NCBI GenBank assembly: GCA_027320425.1
Contig: DAHVLJ010000004.1
Coordinates: 1 to 64,000 of the forward strand
From: Nitrososphaerota archaeon
GTDB taxonomy: Archaea > Thermoproteota > Nitrososphaeria > Nitrososphaerales > Gagatemarchaeaceae
Reading direction: 5' to 3'
DNA: 64,000 bases
How positions within the stretch are numbered: position 1 is the stretch's first letter; every line of letters begins with the position of its first letter. A program made the translations under genes and the position numbers. This document shows positions 39,921 to 46,922 of the stretch, in pieces. The notes under the pieces were generated by a model. It was not told where the DNA came from. It ran no database searches and saw only the letters and a list, made by a program, of their open reading frames with translations.

Positions 39921-40700
39921 TCACTGAGGGGATGGGGCTGCAGCCTGGTCTTCTTCCTGATATCCCGTAATCCAAGTGTACCCTTTCTCCTCTAAGAGCC
40001 TCGAGAGGTCCTCCCCTCCAGACTCGATTATCCTCCCCTGATACATGACATGGACGAACTGGGGCTTCACGTACTTCAGGATCCTTTGGTAGTGCGTGAT
40101 TAGCAGCGAACCGGTCTGCGGCCCCGACACCTTGTTGATGCCTTCCGCGACTATGCGCAGGGCATCGATGTCCAGTCCAGAGTCGGTCTCGTCTAGGACG
40201 GCGAACTTCGGCTGCATCAGAGCCATCTGAAGGATCTCGGCTCGCTTCTTCTCTCCGCCTGAGAAGCCCTCGTTAAGGTACCTGTTTAGGAACGAGTCGT
40301 CCATGCTGAGCATCTTGAGCTTCTCCGCCACGACCTCCTTGAACTCGAAGATCGTGGGAGCCTCAGACCCTGCTGGCCTCGAGTTGTTGTAAGCGGCCCT
40401 CAGAAATGAAAACATGCTCACTCCCTGGACGCTGACAGGATACTGGAACGCGAGGAACAGCCCCTTCTTGACTCGCTTGTCTGGCGTGAGCCCGACGATG
40501 CTCTCCCCGTCTATCAGGACCTGGCCCGAGGTGACCTGGTATTTTGGGTGCCCCATCAGGGTGTATGCGAGGGTGCTCTTCCCTGAGCCGTTTGGCCCCA
40601 TCAGGGCATGTGTCTCTCCCTGGCCGATCGACAGGTTGACACCCTTCAGAATCGCCTTTCCGTCGACTGAAGCGTGGAGGTCCTTGATTTCGAGCTTCAT
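39921..40700 (-). CDS. sufC: Fe-S assembly ATPase SufC
   Basis: ABC-type ATPase of the SufBCD complex, 259 aa. Walker A is GPNGSGKSTLAY, the Q-loop is in FLAFQYPVSVQGV, the signature is FSGGEKKRAEILQMA, Walker B is FAVLDETDSGLDIDAL and the switch His is in LLITHYQRIL. It stands apart from sufB (206-nt gap) and has its own promoter with a perfect palindrome. Confidence 0.97.
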   Translation of the reverse strand: MKLEIKDLHASVDGKAILKGVNLSIGQGETHALMGPNGSGKSTLAYTLMGHPKYQVTSGQVLIDGESIVGLTPDKRVKKGLFLAFQYPVSVQGVSMFSFLRAAYNNSRPAGSEAPTIFEFKEVVAEKLKMLSMDDSFLNRYLNEGFSGGEKKRAEILQMALMQPKFAVLDETDSGLDIDALRIVAEGINKVSGPQTGSLLITHYQRILKYVKPQFVHVMYQGRIIESGGEDLSRLLEEKGYTWITGYQEEDQAAAPSPQ

Positions 40701-40726
40701 TCAGTAGGGAACGGCTAGGGGAGGCG

Positions 40727-40733
40727 TATATAA
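40727..40733 (-). promoter_or_regulatory. TATA box of sufC
   Basis: The minus strand reads TTATATA 27-33 nt before the sufC ATG, giving a nearly leaderless transcript. The palindrome at 40737-40754 begins 3 nt upstream of this box and would cover the BRE position. Confidence 0.6.
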
Positions 40734-40736
40734 TTC

Positions 40737-40754
40737 TTATAACCTATGTTATAA
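40737..40754. promoter_or_regulatory. Perfect 7-4-7 palindrome upstream of sufC, likely operator
   Basis: TTATAAC-CTAT-GTTATAA is a perfect inverted repeat abutting the upstream edge of the sufC TATA box. The right half GTTATA and the central TAT are identical to the site before sufB. Placement beside the TATA/BRE suits repression of TBP/TFB binding, or activation from just upstream. Confidence 0.6.
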
Positions 40755-40812
40755 TCAGAAGACGGGCCGCCTAGAGGAGGCATCGTCCCAGACAGGCTTC
40801 TTCTCTCTGACT

Positions 40813-41301
40813 TCAGTCCCAGACTGAGCCCGTCTTCCGGGCTACCGCCTCGAGGAACTCCCTGTCCAGTGATGAGAAAGCGTCCAGCTGCTCGCTGTCG
40901 ATGTCGATCTCGCCCACGACCTTGCCTCCTCTGGAGATGGGAACTACGATCTCTGACTTCGTCGAAAGGAAGCATTGTAGGTATCGGGGGTCCTTGCTGA
41001 CATCAGAGACTATCTCCGTCTTGCCCGCCTTGGCAGCGAAGCCGCAAACGCCCTTCCCCAGGGGTATCCTTGTGTGCTCGGTCGCCGCGGGTCCAGACCA
41101 TGAGTCGAGGACGAGGTCTGACCCCTCCACGGCATAGATCCCGACCCAAGAATAAGAAGGCACCACCGAGTTGAGGAGTTTCACCGTCGCGTCCCTGGCG
41201 GAGCGTCCGCTGGATGAACCGATCGCAGACTCGAGTTTAACGAGGACCTCCTTCGCCTGCTCCCTGCTCAGCCTGGTAGACGCGGCTTTCAAAGACGACA
41301 C
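40813..41301 (-). CDS. msrC: GAF-domain free methionine-R-sulfoxide reductase
   Basis: Reduces free methionine-R-sulfoxide. The 162-aa GAF domain shows YSWVGIYAVEGSDLVL, IPLGKGVCGFAAKAGKTEIVSDVSKDPRYLQCF and STKSEIVVPISRGGKVVGEIDIDSE. Cys86 (in GVCG) and Cys110 (in LQC) correspond to two of the fRMsr catalytic cysteines, which separates it from sensory GAF domains. It lies between sufC and aquaporin, a sensible place for an oxidative-stress function. The upstream AT-rich GATAAATAA (minus strand, about 41317-41325) is a possible promoter. Confidence 0.85.
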   Translation of the reverse strand: MSSLKAASTRLSREQAKEVLVKLESAIGSSSGRSARDATVKLLNSVVPSYSWVGIYAVEGSDLVLDSWSGPAATEHTRIPLGKGVCGFAAKAGKTEIVSDVSKDPRYLQCFLSTKSEIVVPISRGGKVVGEIDIDSEQLDAFSSLDREFLEAVARKTGSVWD

Positions 41302-41336
41302 ACCCTCGCCAGGAGTTATTTATCCGCGCCTCTCCT

Positions 41337-42065
41337 TTACGCGGGCTGCTCTATCAGGTAGCGGTAGACTAGGCCCGCGATTATGGCGCCGACCACCGGA
41401 CCTATCAGGTAGACATACCAGTATGCGGGGTAGAACCCTGCCGCGAGCATGGGCCCGAACGCCCTCGCCGGATTCATCGCTGCCCCGGTAAGGTTGCCCG
41501 CTACAAGCACGTCCGCCACCACGGCTAGGCCGATCCCCAGACCCCCGATCTTCGGGGCCCTTGGATCGACGGCGGTCCCGTACACAGCGATGACGAGGAA
41601 GAAGGTGAGCATCGCCTCGATCGCGATCCCCTGGCCCGAGCTGATGATCCCGTTAAGTGAGGGAGACCCCCAGTTCACCGGGTCGCCCAGCACAGAAGGG
41701 AACGACAGGACTAGCGCGAAACCTGCAGCGGCGGCTCCGACGAGCTCTGCCACGATGTACGGGATCACGTCCTTCGCCTTCAGCTTGTTGCCAACCAACA
41801 GCCCGAGGGCGACGGCAGGATTGAGCACACCGCCAGAGATGCTCATCGTCGCGCTCACGGCCACCGCAAGGCCGATCCCGTTCCCAAGAGCGGCGATCAG
41901 GAGCGCCGCGCCGGAGTTGGGGCCCGCCAGGCTCTCTGTCCCGATGGCTGAACCGGCCCCGACGAGGACGAACACGAAGGTTCCTATGGCCTCAGCGGCT
42001 AGCCTCTTCGCGATAGAGGGGGTTGACGACAAGTCGGTTAGGCGGGCTACCGAAATGTAGCCCAC
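41337..42065 (-). CDS. Aquaporin / glycerol facilitator (MIP family)
   Basis: A 242-aa channel with six membrane helices and two half-helices carrying the NPA boxes LNPAVALGLLVG and MNPARAFGPML. The MIP start motif AAEAIGTFVFVLVGAGSA is present. The sequence alone does not decide between water and small solutes (glycerol, ammonia, CO2). The GTG start at 42065 adds about 20 polar residues before the first helix, and an internal start such as the TTG near 42030 is possible. Confidence 0.92.
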   Translation of the reverse strand: MGYISVARLTDLSSTPSIAKRLAAEAIGTFVFVLVGAGSAIGTESLAGPNSGAALLIAALGNGIGLAVAVSATMSISGGVLNPAVALGLLVGNKLKAKDVIPYIVAELVGAAAAGFALVLSFPSVLGDPVNWGSPSLNGIISSGQGIAIEAMLTFFLVIAVYGTAVDPRAPKIGGLGIGLAVVADVLVAGNLTGAAMNPARAFGPMLAAGFYPAYWYVYLIGPVVGAIIAGLVYRYLIEQPA

Positions 42066-42119
42066 TTAAGATTTGCTTGGAGCGCCGGCGCGCTGAAGTG
42101 TCTCATGGCACGGCAACAC

Positions 42120-42125
42120 TTATAG
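42120..42125 (+). promoter_or_regulatory. TATA box of the thermosome gene
   Basis: TTATAG 28-33 nt before the thermosome ATG, with a start site predicted near 42147. Confidence 0.55.
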
Positions 42126-42128
42126 CCC

Positions 42129-42145
42129 AACGGTTGTATACCGTT
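42129..42145. promoter_or_regulatory. Perfect inverted repeat at the thermosome start site
   Basis: AACGGT-TGTAT-ACCGTT: two exact 6-bp half-sites around a 5-nt spacer. It occupies the whole space between the TATA box and the predicted start of transcription, where a bound repressor would block RNA polymerase. Archaeal heat-shock repressors are known to act at such positions, but identity with any known operator was not established. Confidence 0.5.
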
Positions 42146-42152
42146 TTTTGCA

Positions 42153-43790
42153 ATGTCTGCAAACGGACAGCCAGTAATCATTCTGAAAGAGGGTTCCGGG
42201 GAGTCCAGAGGGAGAGAGGCTCAGAGGAACAACATTTCCGCCGCGAAGCTCATCGCTGAAGTCGTAAGGACCTCGCTCGGTCCACGAGGCATGGACAAGA
42301 TGCTCGTCGACTCTATGGGAGACGTCACTATCACCAACGACGGGGCGACCATGCTCAAGGAGCTCGACGTCCAGCACCCGGCGGCGAAGATGATGGTAGA
42401 GATAAGCAAGGCCACCGACAACGAAGTCGGAGACGGGACCACCTCTGCGGTGGTGGTCGCAGGCGCCCTGCTTGAGAAGGCCGAGGATCTGATCAACAAG
42501 GACGTCCATCCGGTCGTGGTCGTAGACGGGTACTCCAGGGCCCAGGAGAAGGCCCAGCAGATCCTTGAGGAGATCGCAGTGAAGGTCAACCCTGAGAGCA
42601 GGGCGGACCTCCTGAAGGTCGCCAACACGAGCATGCTGACAAAGCTGGTCAACGAGGACGCCCCCCACTTGGCCGGGGTCGTAGTCGACGCGGTCTTGCA
42701 GGTCGCAGAAAAGCGCGATACGGGGTACAAGGTAGACATCGACAACATAAAGGTCGAGAAGAAGCCCGGAGGCTCGATCACCGACACCCAGATCATAAAG
42801 GGGATCGTGCTCGACAAAGAGGTGGTCCACTCGGGGATGCCGCGAAGGATCGACGAGGCGAAGATAGCCCTGGTGAACTCCGCCCTCGAGATCGAGAAGA
42901 CCGAGTTTTCGGCCGAGATAAGGATCAACGACCCACAGCAGATGCAGCAGTTCATGGACGAAGAGACGAGCATCTTGAAGGGGATGGTCGACAAGATCAG
43001 CGACGCTGGCGCCAACGTCGTGATCTGCCAGAAGGGGATCGACGACCTCGCCCAGCACTTCCTCGCGAAGGCCGGAGTGCTCACCGTGCGCCGGGTCAAG
43101 GAGAGCGACGTGACCAAGCTCGCGAAGGCCACGGGTGCGAGGATAGTCACCAATCTGGACGACCTCAACAGCAAGGACCTCGGTTATGCCAAGCTGGTGG
43201 AGGAGAGGAAGCTCGAAGACGACAAATGGGTCTTCGTCGAAGGCGCGAAGAACCCGAAGGCGGTCAGCATCCTCGTAAGGGGCGGGACACAGAGAGTCGT
43301 AGACGAAGCCGAGAGGGCGCTCCATGATGCGATCATGGTCACGAAGGACGTGGTGGAACTCCCTGCAGTGGTGGGAGGAGGAGGCGCGCCTGAAGAGGAG
43401 GTATCGTTCCAGCTCCGCAACTGGGCGCAGAAGCTCTCAGGGAGAGAGCAGCTCGCTGCCCTGAAGTTCGCAGACGCCATGGAGAGCATCCCCATGACGC
43501 TAGCTGAGAACGCGGGGATGGACCCGATCGACACCCAGGTTGACCTCAGAGCGAGGCACGGAAAAGAGGGAGTGTGGTACGGAGTAGACGCGATGAGCGG
43601 CAAGGTAGCAGACATGTATGCGAAGTCTGTATGGGAGCCGTTGGCGGTCAAGCTCCAGATCCTTCGCGCAGCCACCGAAGCGGCGTCCATGATCCTGAGG
43701 ATCGACGACGTCATCGCCGCCAGCAAGATGAGGGCACCCCCAGGCCCTCCAGGAGGGATGGGTGGCATGGGCGGCATGCCTCCGATGTAG
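42153..43790 (+). CDS. thsA: Thermosome subunit (group II chaperonin)
   Basis: An ATP-driven protein-folding chamber subunit, 545 aa. It shows NISAAKLIAEVVRTSLGPRGMDKMLVDSMGDVTITNDGATMLKEL (ATP site), VGDGTTSAVVVAGALLEKAEDL and, in the lower half, VVGGGGAPEEEVSFQLRNWA, then GIDPIDTQ-like sequence (MDPIDTQVDLRARHGKEGVWYGVDAMSGKVADM). The C-terminus ends in the usual Gly-Met tail (GGMGGMGGMPPM). Expression is probably heat-regulated through the inverted repeat at its start. The stop is 1 nt from that of the convergent dehydrogenase gene. Confidence 0.97.
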   Translation: MSANGQPVIILKEGSGESRGREAQRNNISAAKLIAEVVRTSLGPRGMDKMLVDSMGDVTITNDGATMLKELDVQHPAAKMMVEISKATDNEVGDGTTSAVVVAGALLEKAEDLINKDVHPVVVVDGYSRAQEKAQQILEEIAVKVNPESRADLLKVANTSMLTKLVNEDAPHLAGVVVDAVLQVAEKRDTGYKVDIDNIKVEKKPGGSITDTQIIKGIVLDKEVVHSGMPRRIDEAKIALVNSALEIEKTEFSAEIRINDPQQMQQFMDEETSILKGMVDKISDAGANVVICQKGIDDLAQHFLAKAGVLTVRRVKESDVTKLAKATGARIVTNLDDLNSKDLGYAKLVEERKLEDDKWVFVEGAKNPKAVSILVRGGTQRVVDEAERALHDAIMVTKDVVELPAVVGGGGAPEEEVSFQLRNWAQKLSGREQLAALKFADAMESIPMTLAENAGMDPIDTQVDLRARHGKEGVWYGVDAMSGKVADMYAKSVWEPLAVKLQILRAATEAASMILRIDDVIAASKMRAPPGPPGGMGGMGGMPPM

Positions 43791-43791
43791 G

Positions 43792-44733
43792 TCAGAAGAA
43801 ACTGAAATCCACGTAATGCCCGTGCGACCTGGCCTTTTCGTAAACCAGGTTCGCTACGGCGACGTCCTCCAGCGCGGCTCCTCCTGATTTGAAAAGCGTC
43901 TTTCCCGTCTGCTCTTTGCTCCCAGCTACCACGGATCCGAGCTCCACGGCGGAATCCCAGCTGAAGGAGCCCGCCCTTGCGGCCTGAATCAGGTCTCCGT
44001 ATTCGGCCTTCGCCTGAGCGAGGTCGTCCACCACGATGGCGTCGAAGCACCCCACGCCGCCCGCGGTGATCTCGGCGTGCTCCGGGACGTTCCCCCCGCA
44101 AAGGTTGACGTGCGCGACGGAGTCGAGCATCTTCTCGTCCAGGAAGGGAGCCTTTGATGACGTGACCGTGCTGACGACGTCGGCCCCCTTCGAGGCTTCC
44201 CAAGGGGAGTCCGCCGCGGTCGCTTGGAGCCCCCTGTCCTCCAGCGACTTCGTGAAGGCTCTCCTGTGGTCTCTGTTAGGGCTCCAGACCCGGAACCCCT
44301 GGACGTCCATGACCGAGTCGAGGGCGAGGGCCTGGGTGAGCGCCTGCCTCCCCGTCCCGCAGATCGCCACGCTGCCGGTCGACTTCCTGTAGAGGTGCTT
44401 GGTCGCGACTCCCGACGCGGCCCCCGTCCTGTACCTCCCGAGCATGTCAGCGCCCATCACGGCGAGAGGGGCTGAGTCAGCCTCGTCGAACAGCACCACG
44501 AGGAATTTTGTGCCGGACCTCGACGACATGTAGGCCTTCAGTCCTCCTCTGGAGAGATACGGCGAGGTCGCATGCATGACGTTCAACACCGATGAGGCGC
44601 TCCTCGTCCTGGTACGCATGTGGTTCACGGCCCCGCCCATCCCTTCTTGTCTGAAGGCTTCCTCCACCGCACGGATGACCTCGTCCATGTCGAGGAGCGC
44701 TGCGACGTCGCTTTCAGACAGGAAGATGGTCAA
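43792..44733 (-). CDS. Ornithine cyclodeaminase / mu-crystallin family dehydrogenase
   Basis: An NAD(P)-dependent enzyme, 313 aa, starting at TTG. It has FLSESDVAALLDMDEVIRAVEEAFRQEGMGG, MVVLFDEADSAPLAVMGADMLGRYRTGAASGVATKHL-like sequence and a Rossmann segment SVAICGTGRQALTQALALDSVMDVQGFRVWSP. The family includes ornithine cyclodeaminase, archaeal alanine dehydrogenase and ketimine reductases. R and K residues of the active site are present (MRTRTRSASS, GGLKAYMS), but the substrate cannot be told. It overlaps nothing and is read after the small coiled-coil gene. Confidence 0.88.
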   Translation of the reverse strand: MTIFLSESDVAALLDMDEVIRAVEEAFRQEGMGGAVNHMRTRTRSASSVLNVMHATSPYLSRGGLKAYMSSRSGTKFLVVLFDEADSAPLAVMGADMLGRYRTGAASGVATKHLYRKSTGSVAICGTGRQALTQALALDSVMDVQGFRVWSPNRDHRRAFTKSLEDRGLQATAADSPWEASKGADVVSTVTSSKAPFLDEKMLDSVAHVNLCGGNVPEHAEITAGGVGCFDAIVVDDLAQAKAEYGDLIQAARAGSFSWDSAVELGSVVAGSKEQTGKTLFKSGGAALEDVAVANLVYEKARSHGHYVDFSFF

Positions 44734-44741
44734 ATCAAGCG

Positions 44742-44987
44742 CTAGGCTTCTTCTTCTTTCTTCTCTTCAGTCTCTTCTTTGCCCCACCGGCCAACCTTCG
44801 GCAGGGACTTCGTCCTGAACAGGGCCATCCCCTGCTGGTAGCGCTGAAGCTCCACTTCGAGGAACCTTATGTCCTTCGCGAGCGAAGTGGCCGCCTTCTC
44901 GGTCCCCTTCTTTCCCATGAGCTCGGCAAGCTTCGCCTTCTTTTCGCCCACCATCTGGGAGAGCAGGTCCTCATACTCGGTGGTCAT
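44742..44987 (-). CDS. Small coiled-coil protein of unknown function
   Basis: An 81-aa, highly charged protein that I do not recognise. Residues 1-55 have the heptad-like character of a coiled coil (YEDLLSQMVGEKKAKLAELMGKKG, LAKDIRFLEVELQRYQQGMALF), followed by a short basic part and a Glu/Lys tail (EETEEKKEEEA). It resembles a prefoldin or spectrin-type helix only in general character. It is read 8 nt before the ornithine-cyclodeaminase-like gene and is divergent from the zinc-ribbon membrane protein. Confidence 0.65.
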   Translation of the reverse strand: MTTEYEDLLSQMVGEKKAKLAELMGKKGTEKAATSLAKDIRFLEVELQRYQQGMALFRTKSLPKVGRWGKEETEEKKEEEA

Positions 44988-45016
44988 TGAGACGCTGACC
45001 CGCGCCTCTTCGAAAC

Positions 45017-45022
45017 TATAAA
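45017..45022 (+). promoter_or_regulatory. TATA box of the 45.0-46.9 kb operon
   Basis: TATAAA 24-29 nt before the ATG at 45046, so the transcript should be leaderless. Confidence 0.65.
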
Positions 45023-45045
45023 GGCGTTATCGGGAAGCCGGACGT

Positions 45046-45315
45046 ATGCGTCCGCAGCTGTTCGGCGGAGGGATTATTGTCGTCCTCATCGGCGCCGTGT
45101 TTTACCTCTTCGCCGTTCCCCTGGCCTACTTCTGGGGCATACCATTCGTCGTCGGCGGGGCGATAATGGTGGGGGTAAGCTTCTTCCTCTCCGAGGGCCC
45201 CGCCCCAATCGCGCCCCCCGAGGGCTACAAGTTCTGCATCTTCTGCTCGACGCCGGTCGCGCTGGAGGCAGAGAGATGCCCTCACTGCAACGGCTCCCAG
45301 CCGAGGCTGAACTGA
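45046..45315 (+). CDS. Membrane protein with a C-terminal zinc ribbon
   Basis: An 89-aa protein of unknown function. Two hydrophobic segments (GGIIVVLIGAVFYLFAVPLAYF and GIPFVVGGAIMVGVSFFL) form a membrane hairpin. A short Pro-rich linker leads to a zinc ribbon with two CxxC pairs, FCIFCSTPV and RCPHCNG. Zinc-ribbon membrane proteins of this layout are common in archaea and mostly unstudied. It heads an operon with DUF371, an MVD-like gene and a small helical gene. Confidence 0.75.
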   Translation: MRPQLFGGGIIVVLIGAVFYLFAVPLAYFWGIPFVVGGAIMVGVSFFLSEGPAPIAPPEGYKFCIFCSTPVALEAERCPHCNGSQPRLN

Positions 45316-45316
45316 G

Positions 45317-45766
45317 ATGGCCCAGGAGGAGGCTTTGCGCCCCCGTTGGGCAAAGGACTTGGTCACGTTCAGGGGGCACGCCATGGTGCGCTCCGCCCAT
45401 CCCACCACCATCGAAGTGACCACCGAAGAGTATCTCACCGAAAACGGGGACTGCATAGTCGGGGTCGGGGCATCCAAAGGATGCCAGGGCCTGGACGAAT
45501 CGGTGAAAGAGGGGCTAAGGAGAGCAGGTTCGAGGGTGACCATCAGGTTGTCTGCGGGAGGAGAGACGTTTGTCGTCAACGCGAGGGGAGACCCTCGGCT
45601 CGAGCTTTCACACCCCCACGACATGGTGATCAGGAAGAGCGACTTCGTGAGCGAAAGGACCCTCGCGGTCGGCGCGGACCGCTCCGCCAGGGACATCCCT
45701 AGAGAGATGGTCCGTCTCCTCAAGGACCCTAAGACGACGGGCACGCTGGAGATAGAGGTGGAGTAG
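45317..45766 (+). CDS. DUF371 family protein
   Basis: A 149-aa archaeal protein of unknown function. The family pattern is clear: VTFRGHAMVRSAHPTTIEVTTEEYLTENGDCIVGVGASKGCQGL, then VTIRLSAGGETFVVNARGDPRL and SHPHDMVIRKSDFVSERTLAVGADRSARDIPREMVRLL. Its position 2 nt before the MVD homologue suggests a shared transcript; a link to isoprenoid metabolism is only an association. Confidence 0.87.
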   Translation: MAQEEALRPRWAKDLVTFRGHAMVRSAHPTTIEVTTEEYLTENGDCIVGVGASKGCQGLDESVKEGLRRAGSRVTIRLSAGGETFVVNARGDPRLELSHPHDMVIRKSDFVSERTLAVGADRSARDIPREMVRLLKDPKTTGTLEIEVE

Positions 45767-45768
45767 CG

Positions 45769-46713
45769 TTGGTCCAGCACAGAGCCGTAGCGTATACCAT
45801 GCAGGCGCTGGTAAAGTACCACGGGCTCAAGGATTGGAAGCTCAGGCTCCCATACCACGACAGTATCTCGGTGAACACCACGTCGATGAAGACAGAGGCG
45901 GCCATAGACGACTCCAGGAAAGGCGGGGTCTTCATAGAAGGGAAGCCGAACGACTCGGCCAACTCGAGGCTGCAGGCTGTCGTCTCAAGGCTGTCCCCGT
46001 CGGCCAGGGTGACCGACTTCAGGATCGACAGCAGGAACATACCGTCCGGCAAGGCGAAGGGCATCGGGTACTCTTCCTCCGCTGGTGCAGCGCTCACCCT
46101 CCTCAGCCACAGGGTGCTCGTCGGAAGCAAACCAGACCTGCCTCAGCTTTCGAAGACCGCACGTCTGTTCGCCGCGTCTGCTTCTAGGTCTCTGGTGGGG
46201 GGGTTCTCGCGCCTCTACGCAGGCAAGGACGACGACTCCACCTACGCAGAGAGGTTCGCGGACGCCAGGGAGCTCGACCTCCGGATGGTCATCGTCCCCC
46301 TCGCTTCGCGGGTGAAGACCGAGGACGCCCACAAGGAGGTCCTTAGCTCGCCCTTCTTCGCGGCGAGGGTCGAGTCGGCCCAGAAGAGGTGCGACCTCAT
46401 GCAGAAAGCGATCCACGGCAACGACCTTGACGAGGTCGGGAGGCTGGCCGAGAGGGACACTCTTGAGCTGCACGCGCTCACCATGACCGGGGAAAGCGGG
46501 ATGGTCATCATGACCGAAGACACGATCAGGATCATCCGCAGGGTCAGGGAGCTGAGGAACGAGGGGGTCAGAGCTTACTTCTCTATGCAGACCGGACCGT
46601 CGGTCTTCATCAACACGTCGGAACAGGACCAAGACAACGTCAAGAAGGCCATCGAGAAGCTCGGCTACAAGGCCTACCCCTCGGGCGTCGGGGGGGAGGC
46701 GACGATACTTTGA
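45769..46713 (+). CDS. Mevalonate diphosphate decarboxylase homologue (GHMP superfamily), catalytic Asp not conserved
   Basis: A 314-aa protein of the MVD/mevalonate-3-kinase family, starting at TTG. The N-terminal ALVKYHGLKD replaces the KYWGKRD motif and keeps the Lys (K16). PYHDSISVNTTS matches the substrate strand. The phosphate loop is IPSGKAKGIGYSSSAGAALTLL and the following motif is SRSLVGGFSRLYAG. In true MVDs the catalytic Asp lies in DAGPN; here the segment reads MQTGPS, with Gln274 at the Asp position. It may be an archaeal variant acting on another mevalonate phosphate, or a kinase without decarboxylation. Mevalonate kinase and isopentenyl phosphate kinase are encoded at 4-5 kb. 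Confidence 0.8.
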   Translation: MVQHRAVAYTMQALVKYHGLKDWKLRLPYHDSISVNTTSMKTEAAIDDSRKGGVFIEGKPNDSANSRLQAVVSRLSPSARVTDFRIDSRNIPSGKAKGIGYSSSAGAALTLLSHRVLVGSKPDLPQLSKTARLFAASASRSLVGGFSRLYAGKDDDSTYAERFADARELDLRMVIVPLASRVKTEDAHKEVLSSPFFAARVESAQKRCDLMQKAIHGNDLDEVGRLAERDTLELHALTMTGESGMVIMTEDTIRIIRRVRELRNEGVRAYFSMQTGPSVFINTSEQDQDNVKKAIEKLGYKAYPSGVGGEATIL

Positions 46714-46922
46714 GCCGTCCGAGGCTCGTAAGCGATTACTTGGAGGACCTACAGAAGAACCTGACGAACAGAGACCCCCAGGTGAAGGAGGGCCTGGAGC
46801 TCTATCTCGGCCTATGGAACAAAGCGGTGGAGAAGGGGATAGTGAGCCGTACGGACGACGTCGACCATGCCCTTGCGAAGCTGGAGGAAAAGGGAGGATT
46901 GGTCAAGGCAGCGGAAGGCTAG
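46710..46922 (+). CDS. Small helical protein of unknown function
   Basis: A 70-aa protein that I do not recognise. Its TTG start overlaps the stop of the MVD-like gene (TTGA). The sequence is helical and charged: VSDYLEDLQKNLTNRDPQVKEGLELYLGLWNKAVEKGIV, with no Cys and no membrane segment. It is the last gene of the operon and overlaps the convergent SDR gene by 4 nt. Confidence 0.6.
   Translation: MSRPRLVSDYLEDLQKNLTNRDPQVKEGLELYLGLWNKAVEKGIVSRTDDVDHALAKLEEKGGLVKAAEG

Noticed and set aside
42120-43325. A 401-codon open frame antisense to the thermosome gene
   Set aside because: It mirrors the codon pattern of the thermosome gene. The composition (many Leu/Val/Asp/His repeats of LVD, HLHR type) is that of an antisense shadow in GC-rich DNA.
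43740-43787. Gly-Met-Pro repeats near the end of the thermosome gene
   Set aside because: This is the normal flexible C-terminal tail of group II chaperonins, not a mobile repeat or CRISPR unit.
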